Shown: positions 35,126-46,608 of the stretch, piece by piece
Layout of the letters: every line of letters starts with the position of its first letter
How positions within the stretch are numbered: position 1 is the stretch's first letter
From: Paramecium tetraurelia
Taxonomy: Eukaryota > Ciliophora > Oligohymenophorea > Peniculida > Parameciidae
Reading direction: 5' to 3'
Length of the DNA: 64,000 bases
Assembly (NCBI RefSeq): GCF_000165425.1
Contig: NW_001799533.1
Location: 127,127-191,126, forward strand
Translations under genes and position numbers: made by a program
Notes under the pieces: generated by a model
What the model saw: only the letters and a program-made list of their open reading frames with translations
The model's database searches: none
Told to the model about the DNA's origin: nothing

Positions 35126-35170
35126 TTAATTAATCTATCAATAATTATATTTTATATATATACGATTAAA

Positions 35171-36106
35171 TCATAGTTATTATCTTTAAGAGTACTAAGA
35201 TCCTCTATTCAATCTATTAGTTGTATCCACTGATTAAATCATGTTGTTGCTGGTCTTACTATTACTTTTTGTAATATTGACTTCCTTAATTTAAGTAATT
35301 TATCTCTTTTTTAATGCTTCGAGTGATGTTTCTGCCATTATTAACTTTTCACTGAGTTCTGAAGCCTCCTCATTCTTTTCCTTAAATTTCCTTCTCCAAA
35401 CATCAACTTCTCCTTGTAAAGAGATAACAGTTGTTTCAACTCTTGAATAGTTTTCTTAGACCATTTATAATTCTGAGATTTAATCATTTAATTAATCTAT
35501 CCAATTTTCTTTTTCATTTAAAATATTTCTTAATTTCATTATCTCTGCATCCTTATTACTTAAATGTTTTTAGAATTCTTTATTGTCCATTTCAAATTGT
35601 TGAATTGACTTTTTCAATTATCTAATTTCTTCGTTGTTGCCATTCTTATTCTGTAATTATTTTTATAATAAAGTAAAACTTTCCCTTGATTCAAATAATT
35701 CTTATTTTAATCGTTAAATTTCATTCTTTAACCCATCCTCTTAAACTTCAAAATTCTTAACCATATGTTCCAATTCATTAATTCTGGTCATATAATCCAT
35801 AGACTTAAGATTTTGTTCACTAATCCTCAATCTTTGGTTCTCGATCTATAATCTGTTGATCAACTATTCCAATTGCAATAATTTCTATTTATATCTATTT
35901 TCCATATCCGATACAGAGACCACTAGCAAAGGTTTCTCAATCCGTTGTACATCGTTTTGATCTTAAGTTTATTGAGTTCTTTCTGTTGACAATTAAATTA
36001 CTTTAATGGGGGACACAGATTATTGCTAACAAGAAGATTGCATTTTGGAAATAAATTAAGTGTTATTTCTCTCTGTTGATGGAGTTCTATTATTCTGATT
36101 ATTCAT
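35171..36106 (-). CDS. Coiled-coil protein, 311 aa
   Basis: Intronless. The start is placed at 36106 (MNNQNNRTPSTERNN). A second ATG at 36043 is in frame. Residues about 75-290 form nearly continuous coiled coil (YMTRINELEHMVKNFEVQ; VISLQGEVDVWRRKFKEK). The ends are Ser/Gln-rich. It converges with the MFS gene (45 bp between stops). Confidence 0.75.
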
Positions 36107-36120
36107 ACATAGCTGAATGA

Positions 36121-36290
36121 GTAGATTAAGTTTAGACTCTTTATATCGAATACGCAGGCAAATAATTATGCGCTTGACTGTTCATTAGTGGGACCTATCT
36201 CACATAGGGAGATGAAGCCTAGCTATTTCTAGGGATATATTGGCTGCCTTTAGATCGCATAAGTCGTTCGACCTAGTCTGTTTACATATA
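36121..36290. ncRNA. Candidate structured RNA, unidentified
   Basis: In an otherwise AT-rich gap, about 170 bp have clearly higher G+C and no open frame of note. Short helices are visible: an outer AGACT/AGTCT pair (about 36134 and 36275), CGCA/TGCG, CCTAT-CTCAC-ATAGG (36194 area) and CCTAG-CTATTT-CTAGG (36219 area). The strand is not decided. I compared the sequence by eye with spliceosomal, SRP, RNase P and telomerase RNA landmarks and found no convincing match. Confidence 0.35.
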
Positions 36291-36572
36291 TAATTATAGT
36301 ATTATATGAGTTAAAAATGTAATTGTTTATAAGATAACATATTACTCACTCTTTGAAATCATTTAATAATGTTGATAGTAGATCTTTATAATCTATTGTA
36401 TTACAAATGGAGATATCAATATAACATGATATATAAACTATAAATAAACTGTTTCATTTATTATAATGGATTGCCCAGTTGTATTTTTATAAATATCTAA
36501 ATTTTATTAGGATCCCGCAATTAGTTTTTATAAAATTAGAGATTCATTTTGATTTTCTTTGCAATAATTTTA

Positions 36573-38148
36573 ATGATTAAAAAAATATTATGCAATAAGC
36601 AATTGTATTAATTTTGTGTTGAAATCAAATAACCCAAATCCAAAAAGGGACGAAATATTTTGTTATTCCTGCTTGGTTTAGGATTTGTAGATCAAATGAC
36701 TAAATATAGAGACTATATGTCGAATATATTTTTAGGTGAATAAGAATTGGTTGATCTCCAAAAAAAAAAACAAATAGAAGTGGACAAGAAAATATTAAAA
36801 TATCATGAAGTTAATGCAAAAAGAAACTAAGTTAAGTAAACAGTTGTAATTATTGGTGGAGGCATCATAGGATTGAGTCAAGCATTAAAATTATTATAAA
36901 ATGGTTATCATGTGACATTAATAGAAAAGGAATAATTTGTCTCAACCAAATGCAGTGCTTTTAATGGAAATATTTACAATCCATACTTATTCAATCCGCT
37001 AATATCCAAATATTCAATAAAAACTATGTTTGATAATTATCTCAATCCCACTGATACAGCAACTCAAAGATTCAGTTTTAACTGTCTTCTAGAACCAGGA
37101 GCCTTCGTATGGTTATTTAATGCATTAAGGCTGAGTACATCTGATCAATAATTTGATAAATCAATTCAAGAAATGACTAAGTTGGGGGAGATTTAGGAAT
37201 AGGAATTTGAAAAAATCAAAAAATTGGGTTTGCTTGATAATCAATTAACTGCTAAAGGTGAATTGAGTTTCTATAAATCTGCAGAATACGGAAAACGAAT
37301 TAGTCAATCATTTAAATAAGCAGGAATTGCATTTGCAGAGGTGGATAAAACTGAATATAATGAGCATGAACTTGATAAGCAATTATTTAATAATTACCCT
37401 TATGTTATTAGATTAGATAAAGAAAATAATTTAGATACGAAATAATTATCAATAAACACTTTGAAGTATTGTTAAAAACATTACCCTCAAGAATTTACTA
37501 TTCTTTATGGAACAGAGTTTAATGAATTCATTATAAATTATAATAGATAGGTTTTTGGAATAAATACTAATAAAGGGTATGTAAAATTAAATTATCTTTA
37601 GTATCATATGTGGAAACAAATTTATAATTTGTGCTGGATTGCATAGTAAATAAATAGCCAAAAAGTTGGGTGCAACTTTGCCTATCATGCCTTGTAGAGG
37701 ATGGGTTATTGAATCTGAATTGCCTGAATTTGCCAAGGGATCTGTCTTAGATTAAATGGTACTTAAATTGCCCACTCTATCCATCACGAATCTTAATAAT
37801 AAGTTAAGAATTTCAGGTTGTCAACTCATAGACAAAGAATATAAATCAGATGATCCTATTAATGAATGGGGAGCTTAGATTCTGATTAAGTAGATGAAAG
37901 AGCAGTTTAATGTAGATTTGGATCCAAAATCCATTTCAGTTAGGGATTGCTGCAGACCCTTGACTCCAGATGACAAAATTATACTGAGTAAATTGTAGCT
38001 AAACAAAAACGTGTTTGTGAATGCAGGACATGGTTCTAGAGGAATGAGTCAATGTCATGGTTGTGCAGAGATTATCTACTAATTAATGAAGGGAAAATAA
38101 AAAGCAGAGTATGCAGCCTTTGATTTAAGCAGGTTTTTATTTGTTTGA
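36573..38148 (+). CDS. FAD-dependent D-amino-acid oxidase/dehydrogenase family protein
   Basis: Two exons (intron 37577-37601) give 516 aa. A basic N-terminus with a hydrophobic stretch (RNILLFLLGLGFVDQ) suggests mitochondrial targeting or a membrane anchor. The dinucleotide fold is VVIIGGGIIGLSQA followed by an acidic strand end (LIEKE). The C-terminal FAD contact is VNAGHGSRGMSQC, and VRDCCRPLTPDD is the usual preceding segment. The family is DadA/DAO-type, oxidising D-amino acids or related amines. Exact substrate not assignable. Confidence 0.85.
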
Positions 38149-38185
38149 AGTATTTATATATATATATATCGTTAAAAATAATAAA

Positions 38186-39237
38186 ATGAGTTAGTATGAA
38201 AGGATTAGACCGATAGTTTTTTAGAAAGCTCCAGAAGTGAAATAGGTGAGATCCAATTCATTAGCTGTTCGATCATCGCCTTCTAAATGTTAATTGGATT
38301 TATCATTCGATTTATAAGTTAATTCAACAACTAACAATACAAATCATCCTTTAAAAGATATCAACAACTATAAAAAGCTGTATGTGAGTGAGTCATGTTA
38401 GAACAATAATAAAGAAAATTAATTATCTGGAAAGCATTTTTCGTTTAAGGCTGATGAAAATTAATATCTGAAATAGAGAATTAAACAATTAGAATCATAG
38501 AATAATAACTATGTAAGTGAAAATAAAAAATTGGCTCATGTTTTGGATCAATAAATTCAATTAAATCAATCACTTCAAGATTAATAATAATCAAAAAACT
38601 AAATTATAAGAAAATTAGAGGATGTATAGAAAATGAGTAAATATTAATAGCCTAATAATACAGATCTTAAATAAATCAATGAATAACTCATTATGTCTAA
38701 AAAAGTAGTAAATGATTTAGAAGAAAAAGTTTAAATTGTATTAAATGAGAATTAAAAGTTAAGCGAATTAAATGAAAGATTTTAGTTTACGGAAAATCAA
38801 TTAAAAATTGAAGTCGAAAAATATAAAAGTAAATGCTCAATTTTGGATAGCAAACTAAAATAATAACAGTAATTTTCATTATCATATTTAGAGATGAATC
38901 GAAATGTTTAGAATTGCAAAGAAAGATCAAAAAACAGAATGATCAATTAGAGCTATTGGCTAGAGAGAATTATCAATTGAAATAATAGTTAAGTTAAAAT
39001 ACTAATCAAGTATCATAATAAGAAGATAGATAGTTTCATAGGTATATAGATATATTTGATTTTAGTGATAAATACAAAGAGACAATCCAAGAACTAGAGT
39101 GCGAAAATCAATACTTATAATAAATGATAGGTATTGATTAATAAAAGATGAATAATCTTGAGGAAAAATTACATTTGTTGTCCAAAGAAAATTAAAGACT
39201 AACAGAAATAGTCAAAAATCGTCATAAATAGCAATGA
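38186..39237 (+). CDS. Coiled-coil protein, 342 aa
   Basis: Two exons (intron 38869-38891). After about 95 Ser/Asn-rich residues, nearly all of the rest is coiled coil (YLKQRIKQLESQNNNYV; LELQRKIKKQNDQLELL; NLEEKLHLLSKENQRL). It follows the flavoprotein gene by 37 bp that contain a TA repeat. No further domain. Confidence 0.72.
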
Positions 39238-39307
39238 TCAAAATTTATAACTATTTTTGTTATTTAATTTAAAGAAGATTAAATTAAATGATAATATTGA
39301 TTTACAA

Positions 39308-39955
39308 TCAATATCTATAAACTGATCCATAACCAAATGTTGGTGCAACATAGCTATAATTTGGAGCATATCCATAGGTTGGAGCAACATAGCTAGTTCT
39401 CAAGGGGGCTACTGGTGCAGCATAACTGTAAGAAAGTGGTGATGCATATGAAACTGGAGCAGGAGGAGCCCTTCTAACCTATAAAGAATTAATTAAAATT
39501 GAACCTCTCTTTCATATTCTAAATAATCAACTCTTGGCACATTCTTTTCAACTGGCACATAATCAATTTATTTCTCATAGGACACCTAAGGAATATATTC
39601 CTTTTGGTATTCGACTGGATAATAATCAGTCACCCATTTTTATCTTGGCACCTACGTGTTAATGTATTATTTACTTAGACAGTTCTGACTTCCTCTTCCA
39701 ACTCTACGACTGGCTTTTGATATGGAACGTATTCAACTCTTGATCCACCTCTAACAGGAGAATAGGCTGGAGGAGCATAACTAACAGGAGGAGCGTAAGT
39801 CACTGGAGCTGCATATGAAACAGGTTAAACATATGAGACTGGTGCTCCATAGCCAACTATTCGTTAGTCTAATTGTCTTTACCTGGAACTGGTCTGGCAA
39901 TTGATGTTGCTAAAGGAGAAGCATACGAAACGCCTAAAGGAGCATAGGAGTACAT
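39308..39955 (-). CDS. Epiplasmin/alveolin-like cortical protein
   Basis: Four exons (introns 39857-39882, 39652-39674, 39479-39504) give 190 aa. The flanks are Tyr/Ala/Pro/Val repeats (PVSYAPPAYSP; SYVAPTYGYAP). The core has charged Val-Pro-Tyr repeats (RVEYVPYQKPVVE; IDYVPVEKNVPRVDYLEYE), the hallmark of articulin/alveolin and Paramecium epiplasmin proteins. Such proteins form the membrane skeleton below the alveolar sacs. It is small for the family. Confidence 0.65.
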
Positions 39956-40294
39956 AATAATATTAATATTGGCAATAAAATTTATTGATGTTTTTATTTT
40001 TACATGGGATATCAAAACAAAATATTTAATAAATTATTTGAATTATGATACAATTGTGAAGAGAGTTAATGCCCAATATAAATTATTAGGCTTTATAATC
40101 ATTTTCGATACCTAAGCCTTTATAACTATTTATTGTACTCCATTTAACAAACGTTTTTGGGTATTGTTTAGAGAATGTAGTAAAAGAGAATTCAATTATA
40201 TAAATATGCATATGATTAAATTATTAAGTTTGTGATATTTCCAACTGATTATAACATATTTGATATTATTTAATATAAACTATTTTTTGTTAAT
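39956..40294. other. Intergenic, AT-rich, divergent promoters
   Basis: No gene or structured element seen. It separates the epiplasmin-like and TTLL start codons. Confidence 0.6.
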
Positions 40295-42233
40295 ATGTCG
40301 GAATATTTTAGAAAGTATATCAAAAAAGAGCATTATGCTAACCATTAGTACTAGTTTATGAATTAATTGTAGCTCAAACCTTAAATTCAAAACTTCTTTC
40401 AGAAATTGCATATTGGAAGTATTTAACAATTATTAAATCAGGCGTTTAAAAGGAGATTATGGAAGGAGACAGATGGGGATGATTGGGACATAATGTGGGC
40501 TGAGAAGGAATGGATTCATGAAGTAATGGATCATACTCATCTTTAATCTAATCAAAAAATCAATCATTTCAGAAATCATTACGAAGTATTAACAAACTAA
40601 TAATTAGTTAACAAGAAAAGATCTCATGATTAAGAATTTTAAAAGGTATAAGAAAAATTTAGAAAGAGAAGGGAAAAATGAAGAAGCTAATAAGTAATTA
40701 CTGCATTAATTAATACAGTTATAATTTCTTCCCTCTAACCTTCCACTTGCCCAGCGAATACCCGATATTTTTTGAAGAATTCAAAAGGTAATCCAACAAC
40801 GGTGATACCAAAACAGCTTGGATTATGAAGCCTGTACTATTAATATATTATGTTAAGATTGGTAAATCATAAGGAAAAGGTATATTCATCTTCAACAAAA
40901 TCCAACAAATATCCCAATGGAAGAACACTCTAAGATATAATTAAGATAATCCATAGGCTGAAGCCTATATAGTTTAAAAATACATAGCAGACCCTCTCCT
41001 TATTGGAGGAAAGAAATTCGACATGAGAATATATTTGCTTTGCACATCTTATTAGCCCTTGACATTATACTTGTATAGGACGGGCTTTGCAAGATTTACA
41101 CATCATCGTTATGATAATGAAGATATTTCGAATACATGTATTTATTTGTATATTCAAAACTCCTTAGATGTTCATTTAACCAATGTGGCCATTCAAAAGA
41201 CATCTGACAATTATGACGAAAAACTAGGTGGAAAGTGGAATCTATAAACCCTTAAACTCTATTTGATGACTAAATATGGCTAAGAGAAGGTTGCTGAAAC
41301 CTTTTATAATATTTAAATGCTAATGATTAGATCACTCCAAGCAGTTCAAAAGATTATCATTAATGACAAGCATTGCTTTGAGTTATATGGATTCGATATT
41401 TTATTGGATGCATAACTAAAACCATGGCTATTGGAAGTGAATGCAAGGTATTCAATCAAATAGAAATTTAAGTCCTTCTATGACATCTAATACTCCTGTA
41501 GATTTTGAATTGAAGTGTGGTTTATTGGATGATGTATTTACAATAATTGATTTGGAGAAAGTGTTGACAGGAAATGAAGAATAAATAGGAGGATTTGATT
41601 TGATATGCAAAGGAAACCCAATCAAATTGCCTGTTAATAGCACATTCACTACTTATTTAGGGGCATTTAACAACAGGTCGCAATAATTAAAGAAAATTGC
41701 CAAATCTACAGCAATCAGATTGGCTTAATCATATTAGGAAGGCCAAACTAAAGCTATTGAAGTCGGATCTAAAGGGTAAAAAGAGAAAGAGGAAAAAGAT
41801 AAGTAAATGAGAAGCTCATCTAAAGGACCACAAGTTATGCAAGTACTTTATTATTATATTTTAGAATGGAGTCAATGGTAGTATTAAAACTACTAATTAA
41901 TCTAAATAAAATACAATAATAAAAAGAAATACTACTAATTTGCCTGCTTTAGGAACTGCGCAAAATAAGAGTAATATCAAAAGATACCCATTATAAAATG
42001 CTGGTTAATAATCATAACAAATTTAGTAGTCACAAAATAATTCTAGCAAAAAGTAATTTATCTATTTAGTTAGAAATAATCCAAATGAAGATTCCATGTT
42101 AAGTGCAAATCAGAAGTTACAGAAATTAACATAGGAAAGTAAAATAAATTAGTTTTAACCTTATAAATAATAATCATAATACAACGATGTCATGGGCATG
42201 GGCTCGAGAAATCTTTAAAAAAACGAAGAATGA
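40295..42233 (+). CDS. Tubulin tyrosine ligase-like polyglutamylase (TTLL1/9 group)
   Basis: Seven exons (introns 40586-40607, 40694-40718, 40834-40857, 41138-41167, 41448-41472, 41843-41864) give about 596 aa. ATP-grasp/TTL core motifs are AWIMKP followed by [45 protein letters not shown] then HLTNVAIQK, and the metal-binding LLEVNASPSM. The 30-nt intron at 41138 preserves frame, but removing it restores NTYVHLTN. The 41448 intron ends AAG and restores NASPS. It probably adds glutamates to axonemal tubulin. The C-terminal 170 residues are Asn/Gln-rich. Confidence 0.9.
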
Positions 42234-42422
42234 ATTAACATAGTAAAATAGTTTTCTAATTCTAAACATATTATTTATCATCAATTCATTAAATTCAATT
42301 TTGTAATACTTTATCTTATTTATGGTATTTTTTCTATGCTTTTCGTATAACAAATGTCATAAAAAATCTTGTCAAATTTCTAATAATTTTCTTTAGAGCA
42401 TTTTCTAGTTAAAATTTAATTT

Positions 42423-42914
42423 ATGATGTTCGATTAATTTATAGTTTTGTTTTTCACAAATTTTTCTTTTCAGGCTTATGAAATAATTGTTTCTGTTTGT
42501 CTATTCTTATTGGCTTTATCATCCCAAAAATCAGATTTTGCAAGGGTTCCCAGTAAAATTCTTTATAATTCAGTAAAAGATTACAGGTAAACTAATATAA
42601 AAACAAGTCCTATTAATGGCAAAGGAATAAGAGTCTAAAATTATTTTAATTAGAATCAAGATGCTAATTAATAATTCATTTAATTTTTTTTATAAGAAAA
42701 GCTCATGAATTTTCTCCTTAATAATAGAAATGCATAATTTTGGGCCATTAATATCAGAACAATTCGATTTGATATACTTATCACAAGAGAGGGTTTATAA
42801 TAAATTCCACATTTAAATCAAACCAATCATTATTACAATGTTTATGTAGTAGTTAAACATAAGCAAATAAAAATAAGGTTAAAATTACGGAATCAACCCA
42901 CTTCTAGACGCTGA
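42423..42914 (+). CDS. Membrane-anchored unknown protein, about 156 aa
   Basis: Two exons (intron 42587-42607, 21 nt). The N-terminus is strongly hydrophobic (EIIVSVCLFLLALSS), a signal anchor or TM. It is followed by a soluble region (FFLQEKLMNFLLNNRNAQFW; YYNVYVVVKHKQIKIRLKL). A 30-nt pyrimidine-rich GT-AG stretch (42444-42473) might be another frame-preserving intron, giving a shorter leader. No family recognised. Confidence 0.5.
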
Positions 42915-43105
42915 AAATAAAGCATAGACAACACATTTACCTAAAAAAATGTAATTCCATCATTTTAATCTCTATATAAATTATGCTCTTAAATATAATT
43001 ACAAAATTTTATATATGAATATTTAAAATGCTGTATCTTTAAATTTTAACTAGTTAAAAATCAATTGGAAATTAATGAACATAAAAAATAAATATTCAAG
43101 ATTTA

Positions 43106-43528
43106 ATGAAATATGCCAAAATATCAAATTAAGTTAGATAGGCCTTCATAAAAAGGGTATCTGAAAAGAAATGTACAATAAGACAAGCAGCAAAGCAATT
43201 TGGAATCAAATTTTCAACAGCCAAAGCTATTCTATCGATTTACAGACATGAAGGCAGGATAGGAAAAAAACAAAGAAGACAACGAAAACTATTGAACAAT
43301 ACTAATTCTGAAAGGGAAACACAAAATTCTTTAAAAGAGGAACATACGGAGACCAAAAAAGAATTTAAATTGGACCAAGCCCCTCAGAACACTCCTAACG
43401 ACGGTCAAACTATACAACCCCTACTGTAATTTAATTATGACTCGACTTACTTGCAACATTTTTGGATGATGACTTACATGAATCAACACTTACAATACCA
43501 AAATTTTTAAAGATTTATTGGATATTGA
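43106..43528 (+). CDS. Helix-turn-helix protein, transposase-N-terminus-like
   Basis: Intronless, 140 aa. Residues about 10-65 form an HTH: QAFIKRVSEKKCTIRQAAKQ then FGIKFSTAKAILSIYR, followed by a basic arm GRIGKKQRRQRK. The pattern (three helices then an Arg/Lys arm) matches homeodomain-like HTH modules of transposases and of small DNA-binding proteins derived from them. The remainder is Gln/Asn/Glu-rich with an aromatic end (LQHFWMMTYMNQHL). No catalytic DDE domain follows. It stands at the edge of the gene-poor tract. Confidence 0.6.
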
Positions 43529-43943
43529 AATACATATATATATGAATAGAAATTTTTCGAGAAATTAATTTTTTCATTATTGTTGTTTATTTATTATGAA
43601 ATATACTTTGAATTAAAAAGTTAAATCCAATATATTTTCCTCTACTACGATCCAATTTTTGAAATCATTGGTATTTTGTATAATTCCTGAACATAAGTTT
43701 AATATTATGCACTTATTAAACGAAACAAAAGATATTACAAATTTTAAATATCTCTCAATTTGAATTATTCACGTGGCAACAAAGTACTTTAACTTATTTA
43801 TAATTCATAAGAAGCCTCAGAAATCTCAATTAGATGTTGAAATCGAAATTTATAATAAATTATGGTGTGGAAAATGCCAGTTATTAAATATGTTCTAAGC
43901 ACTATTAATACAAATCATATGTATATACAGTTTATTGTTCATC
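43529..43943. other. Intergenic, very AT-rich
   Basis: No open frame with coding character on either strand. Confidence 0.55.
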
Positions 43944-44249
43944 ATGGATTATGAAAGAGCCCAAGTGCAAATGATATAAGAATCAAAGCGTACAAAAGGA
44001 AATATTTTAAATAACTATTAAATTACGCATTAAGGTACTGTCATCGATATAAGAATGAATATCAATACTTTTATGTATGAATAATTTGTATTGGAAATTT
44101 GTTTATAAAATAAGTATTAATATCGAATGTTTAGAAATTTATTATAAAGAAATTATGCATTGATTTTCCACCTCTTATAATCTTCAAAAAATTTCCACAT
44201 ATTTTTTTCAACTTATCTCAAATTAGTGTTTTTAGCCATTATCTATTGA
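43944..44249 (+). CDS. Doubtful ORF, 101 aa
   Basis: Starts MDYERAQVQMIQESKRTKGN, which reads like real protein, then drifts into AT-rich hydrophobic sequence to TGA 44247. It could be a small gene with an unseen intron, or a gene fragment in the decaying tract. Confidence 0.25.
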
Positions 44250-45255
44250 TTTTTTTATCATGGCGATGATTCATACTAACTGGAATTTTCATATCCAGTC
44301 TTCTTTATTTATTTCTAATTTAGCTTATATATTATATTTTTTTTTATATTTAGTTTATTTATTTCTTGCTCTTTCTCTCTCTTGCTCATTTTAACCTAAT
44401 TTTTGACTTGTTGAGTTTTTGGAAAAACAATTTTAAACTTTTTTTTTTAAGTTTAACCTCATCCTATTTGATTTCGGTTATATTAAATACCATTATTATG
44501 TCGATTAGATAAACTTTTATTCAGTTTATTATTCCATAACTGTGGTTACTTCTTTGCTTTTTTTTATTTTTAATTCCTTTCCAATTCTGAAATTCCTAAT
44601 TTTGATAGGAATTATGTCTTTAATTCAACTTCATTTTTATTGCTCTTTTTCAAACATTTTTACTTTGATTATCTTAAGGAAAGGTTTTCTTTAGATATTT
44701 ATCAGTCATTAATTGATTCCTCTTCTATAAACAGACTTCACAACCAGCTCATTTTCGAAATCATCTCTTTCAATTTCTCACTTTTTTTTTGAAAAGAAGG
44801 ACAACTTACTTAATTTAGATAATTAAATATATGCTAAACCAGTTCATCCTGTTTGTCATATCAAAATATTTTTTTCATACAATATAAGTATTATATATTT
44901 AATTTTAATACTTATAAAATTGTATGATTTATCCTACCTGAAAGCTACTACAAATGGAAGATACTGCTATGTTTTATTACTTGGAATGTATTAATATTTT
45001 TATATCAAAAATTATATTTATGAAATCATAAGTTGAATATTGTAAAGTATTGTTCAAAGTAAATATTAATTAAATATTACTCTGAATAATTCAACTATTT
45101 ATAATAATAAAGACTATTGCTGTAATAGATATAAAATGAAATATAAATTAAAAACGAAGAGAATTAGTGATTTATTGAATAAAAATTAGGGGCTAAATAG
45201 GAGCAAATTTATTTATAATAGGGTATTCTGATATGAGAATTAAAAAAATAATTTT
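44250..45255. other. Gene-poor AT-rich tract with long pyrimidine runs
   Basis: About 1 kb without coding signal. It is T-rich on the plus strand from 44270 to 44800. It contains the inverted repeat at 44876-44926. Confidence 0.55.
44876..44926. repeat. Imperfect palindrome (18-bp arms)
   Basis: CATACAAT + ATAAGTATTA on the left is mirrored by TAATACTTAT, a 3-nt bulge (AAA), then ATTGTATG on the right, around a short A/T loop. It can form a hairpin of 10 + 8 bp. It sits alone in noncoding DNA, so it could be a terminator-like or protein-binding element, a foldback relic of a mobile element, or chance. Confidence 0.6.
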
Positions 45256-45780
45256 ATGATACTATTTAAATAAGGCCATGGCCATCATTAATAAAATCAG
45301 GTTGTTTCTCAAGAAACTGAGAGGCTCAAAGATGAAAATGATGACTTAAACAGAGGAATTTATTTTTATATTAATCTTAGAGTGTTTACATTTAGAAATT
45401 TAATCAGAACAATAAATAAAGTATAAATCAAAAACAAAAGAGACTCTGCAAAAAATTAAAAGGCTATTAAAAAGAATTAAAGCAAATATTACATATAGGA
45501 AAATTAGATCAAAGACCGAAATTGATCTAATATAATTTATTAACAGTGTAACAGAAGCTCATTAGAAGATTGATATTCCACAAAATTATTTGAAATTGAA
45601 AGAAAGTAATGATTCCAAATAATAAAAATATTTATCTTTAATTGAAGAAATTATTTAAGTACCCAAATTACAAAAAATGAAATATAAGAAAAATAAGGCC
45701 TTTCAATAAATTATATATATTTAGCTACGATTACAGCAACTATTGCGTTAGGAATTATTATTAAAACAAAATTACTATGA
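45256..45780 (+). pseudogene. Probable degenerate coiled-coil/TM gene
   Basis: From ATG 45256 a clearly protein-like stretch (VVSQETERLKDENDDLNR) is followed by a 25-nt segment (about 45356-45380) that looks like a Paramecium intron but begins GA instead of GT. Removing it joins a coiled-coil-like frame (SKTKETLQKIKRLLKR ...). A C-terminal TM-like sequence (LATITATIALGIIIKTKLL then TGA) lies in a third frame. I cannot connect the three frames with normal introns, so I read a decayed gene, though an unusual splice pattern is possible. Confidence 0.3.
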
Positions 45781-46154
45781 TAATTTTTTGATGGTCTATT
45801 TCCAATATATTTTAGCAAGAAATTCGTATGATAAAGAATTAAAAAGGAAAAGAAAGACTTATTAAGACCATTTATAATTTTTGATCTTTTTATTCTTTTA
45901 TTTATAAATAATTTTAAATTAAACAGACCCATGTTCACTATCTAAACAAAAATCAATTATTAATTTAAGTAAACATAATAATTGATCTCTTATTCAATTA
46001 ACAATAGAATTCATACATATTTTAAGTTTATTTTTAGTAATGAATATTTTTATTAAGAAAAAAGATTAAATGAATAGTTTTGCCGATGAAGAGTGATTAC
46101 ATTTCATTCTTTAACAACAAATTGAATGATTATGAATGTGCATAATGATTAAAT

Positions 46155-46608
46155 TCATGATGACGTATAGTTTCCTACTTAATTTTCGAGTTCTGCTACC
46201 TTTTATGTTGCTGCTATTATTAATTGCTAAATTTAGCTTTTTTCTTTTTTTAATTCCGTGATTTAACTTTGCAATTTAGAATTCTCATCCTTTTATGTAT
46301 TTATTGCCTAGATCATTCTTATTTGATACTTGTCTCAAATCTCTAAGCATAGCATCAAGAGTGGGCTATGTTGTATTCTTAATTTCTTCATTATTATTGG
46401 TTATTCTCTGTTTCATCAGATGTAACTCCTATTTTAATTGATCAATCTCATGTTTATAGCTTTATAACAATTCATTAGATAGATCTGTAATATTCTAAAC
46501 ATTTAATAATCGAATTACATTAACTAAAAGCAAATGATTTTTAGCATTGGTAGCAGATTCTTGATCCAATTTGGAACTGTGGAGCTATTATTATTAAATT
46601 TCTGACAT
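46155..46608 (-). CDS. Small coiled-coil protein, 143 aa
   Basis: Two exons (intron 46308-46329). It starts MSEIQQQQLHSSKLDQES and has two helical blocks (LLQSYKHEIDQLKQELHLM; LQSQITELKKEKSQIQQL) typical of coiled coil, ending VGNYTSS. The intron is required to bypass an in-frame TGA. It is the one sound-looking gene inside the gene-poor tract. Confidence 0.6.

Noticed and set aside
36121-36290. tRNA, U1/U2/U4/U5/U6, SRP or telomerase RNA identity for the structured block
   Set aside because: A TTCGA-like loop is present but no cloverleaf forms, and none of the conserved motifs of those RNAs was found by eye.
44161-44800. T-rich tract considered as an unexcised germline element (IES)
   Set aside because: No TA-bounded segment with IES-like ends interrupting a gene could be identified; without germline sequence there is no support.
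45711-45938. Minus-strand 75-aa hydrophobic frame
   Set aside because: AT-rich shadow of the degenerate plus-strand locus; no coding character of its own.
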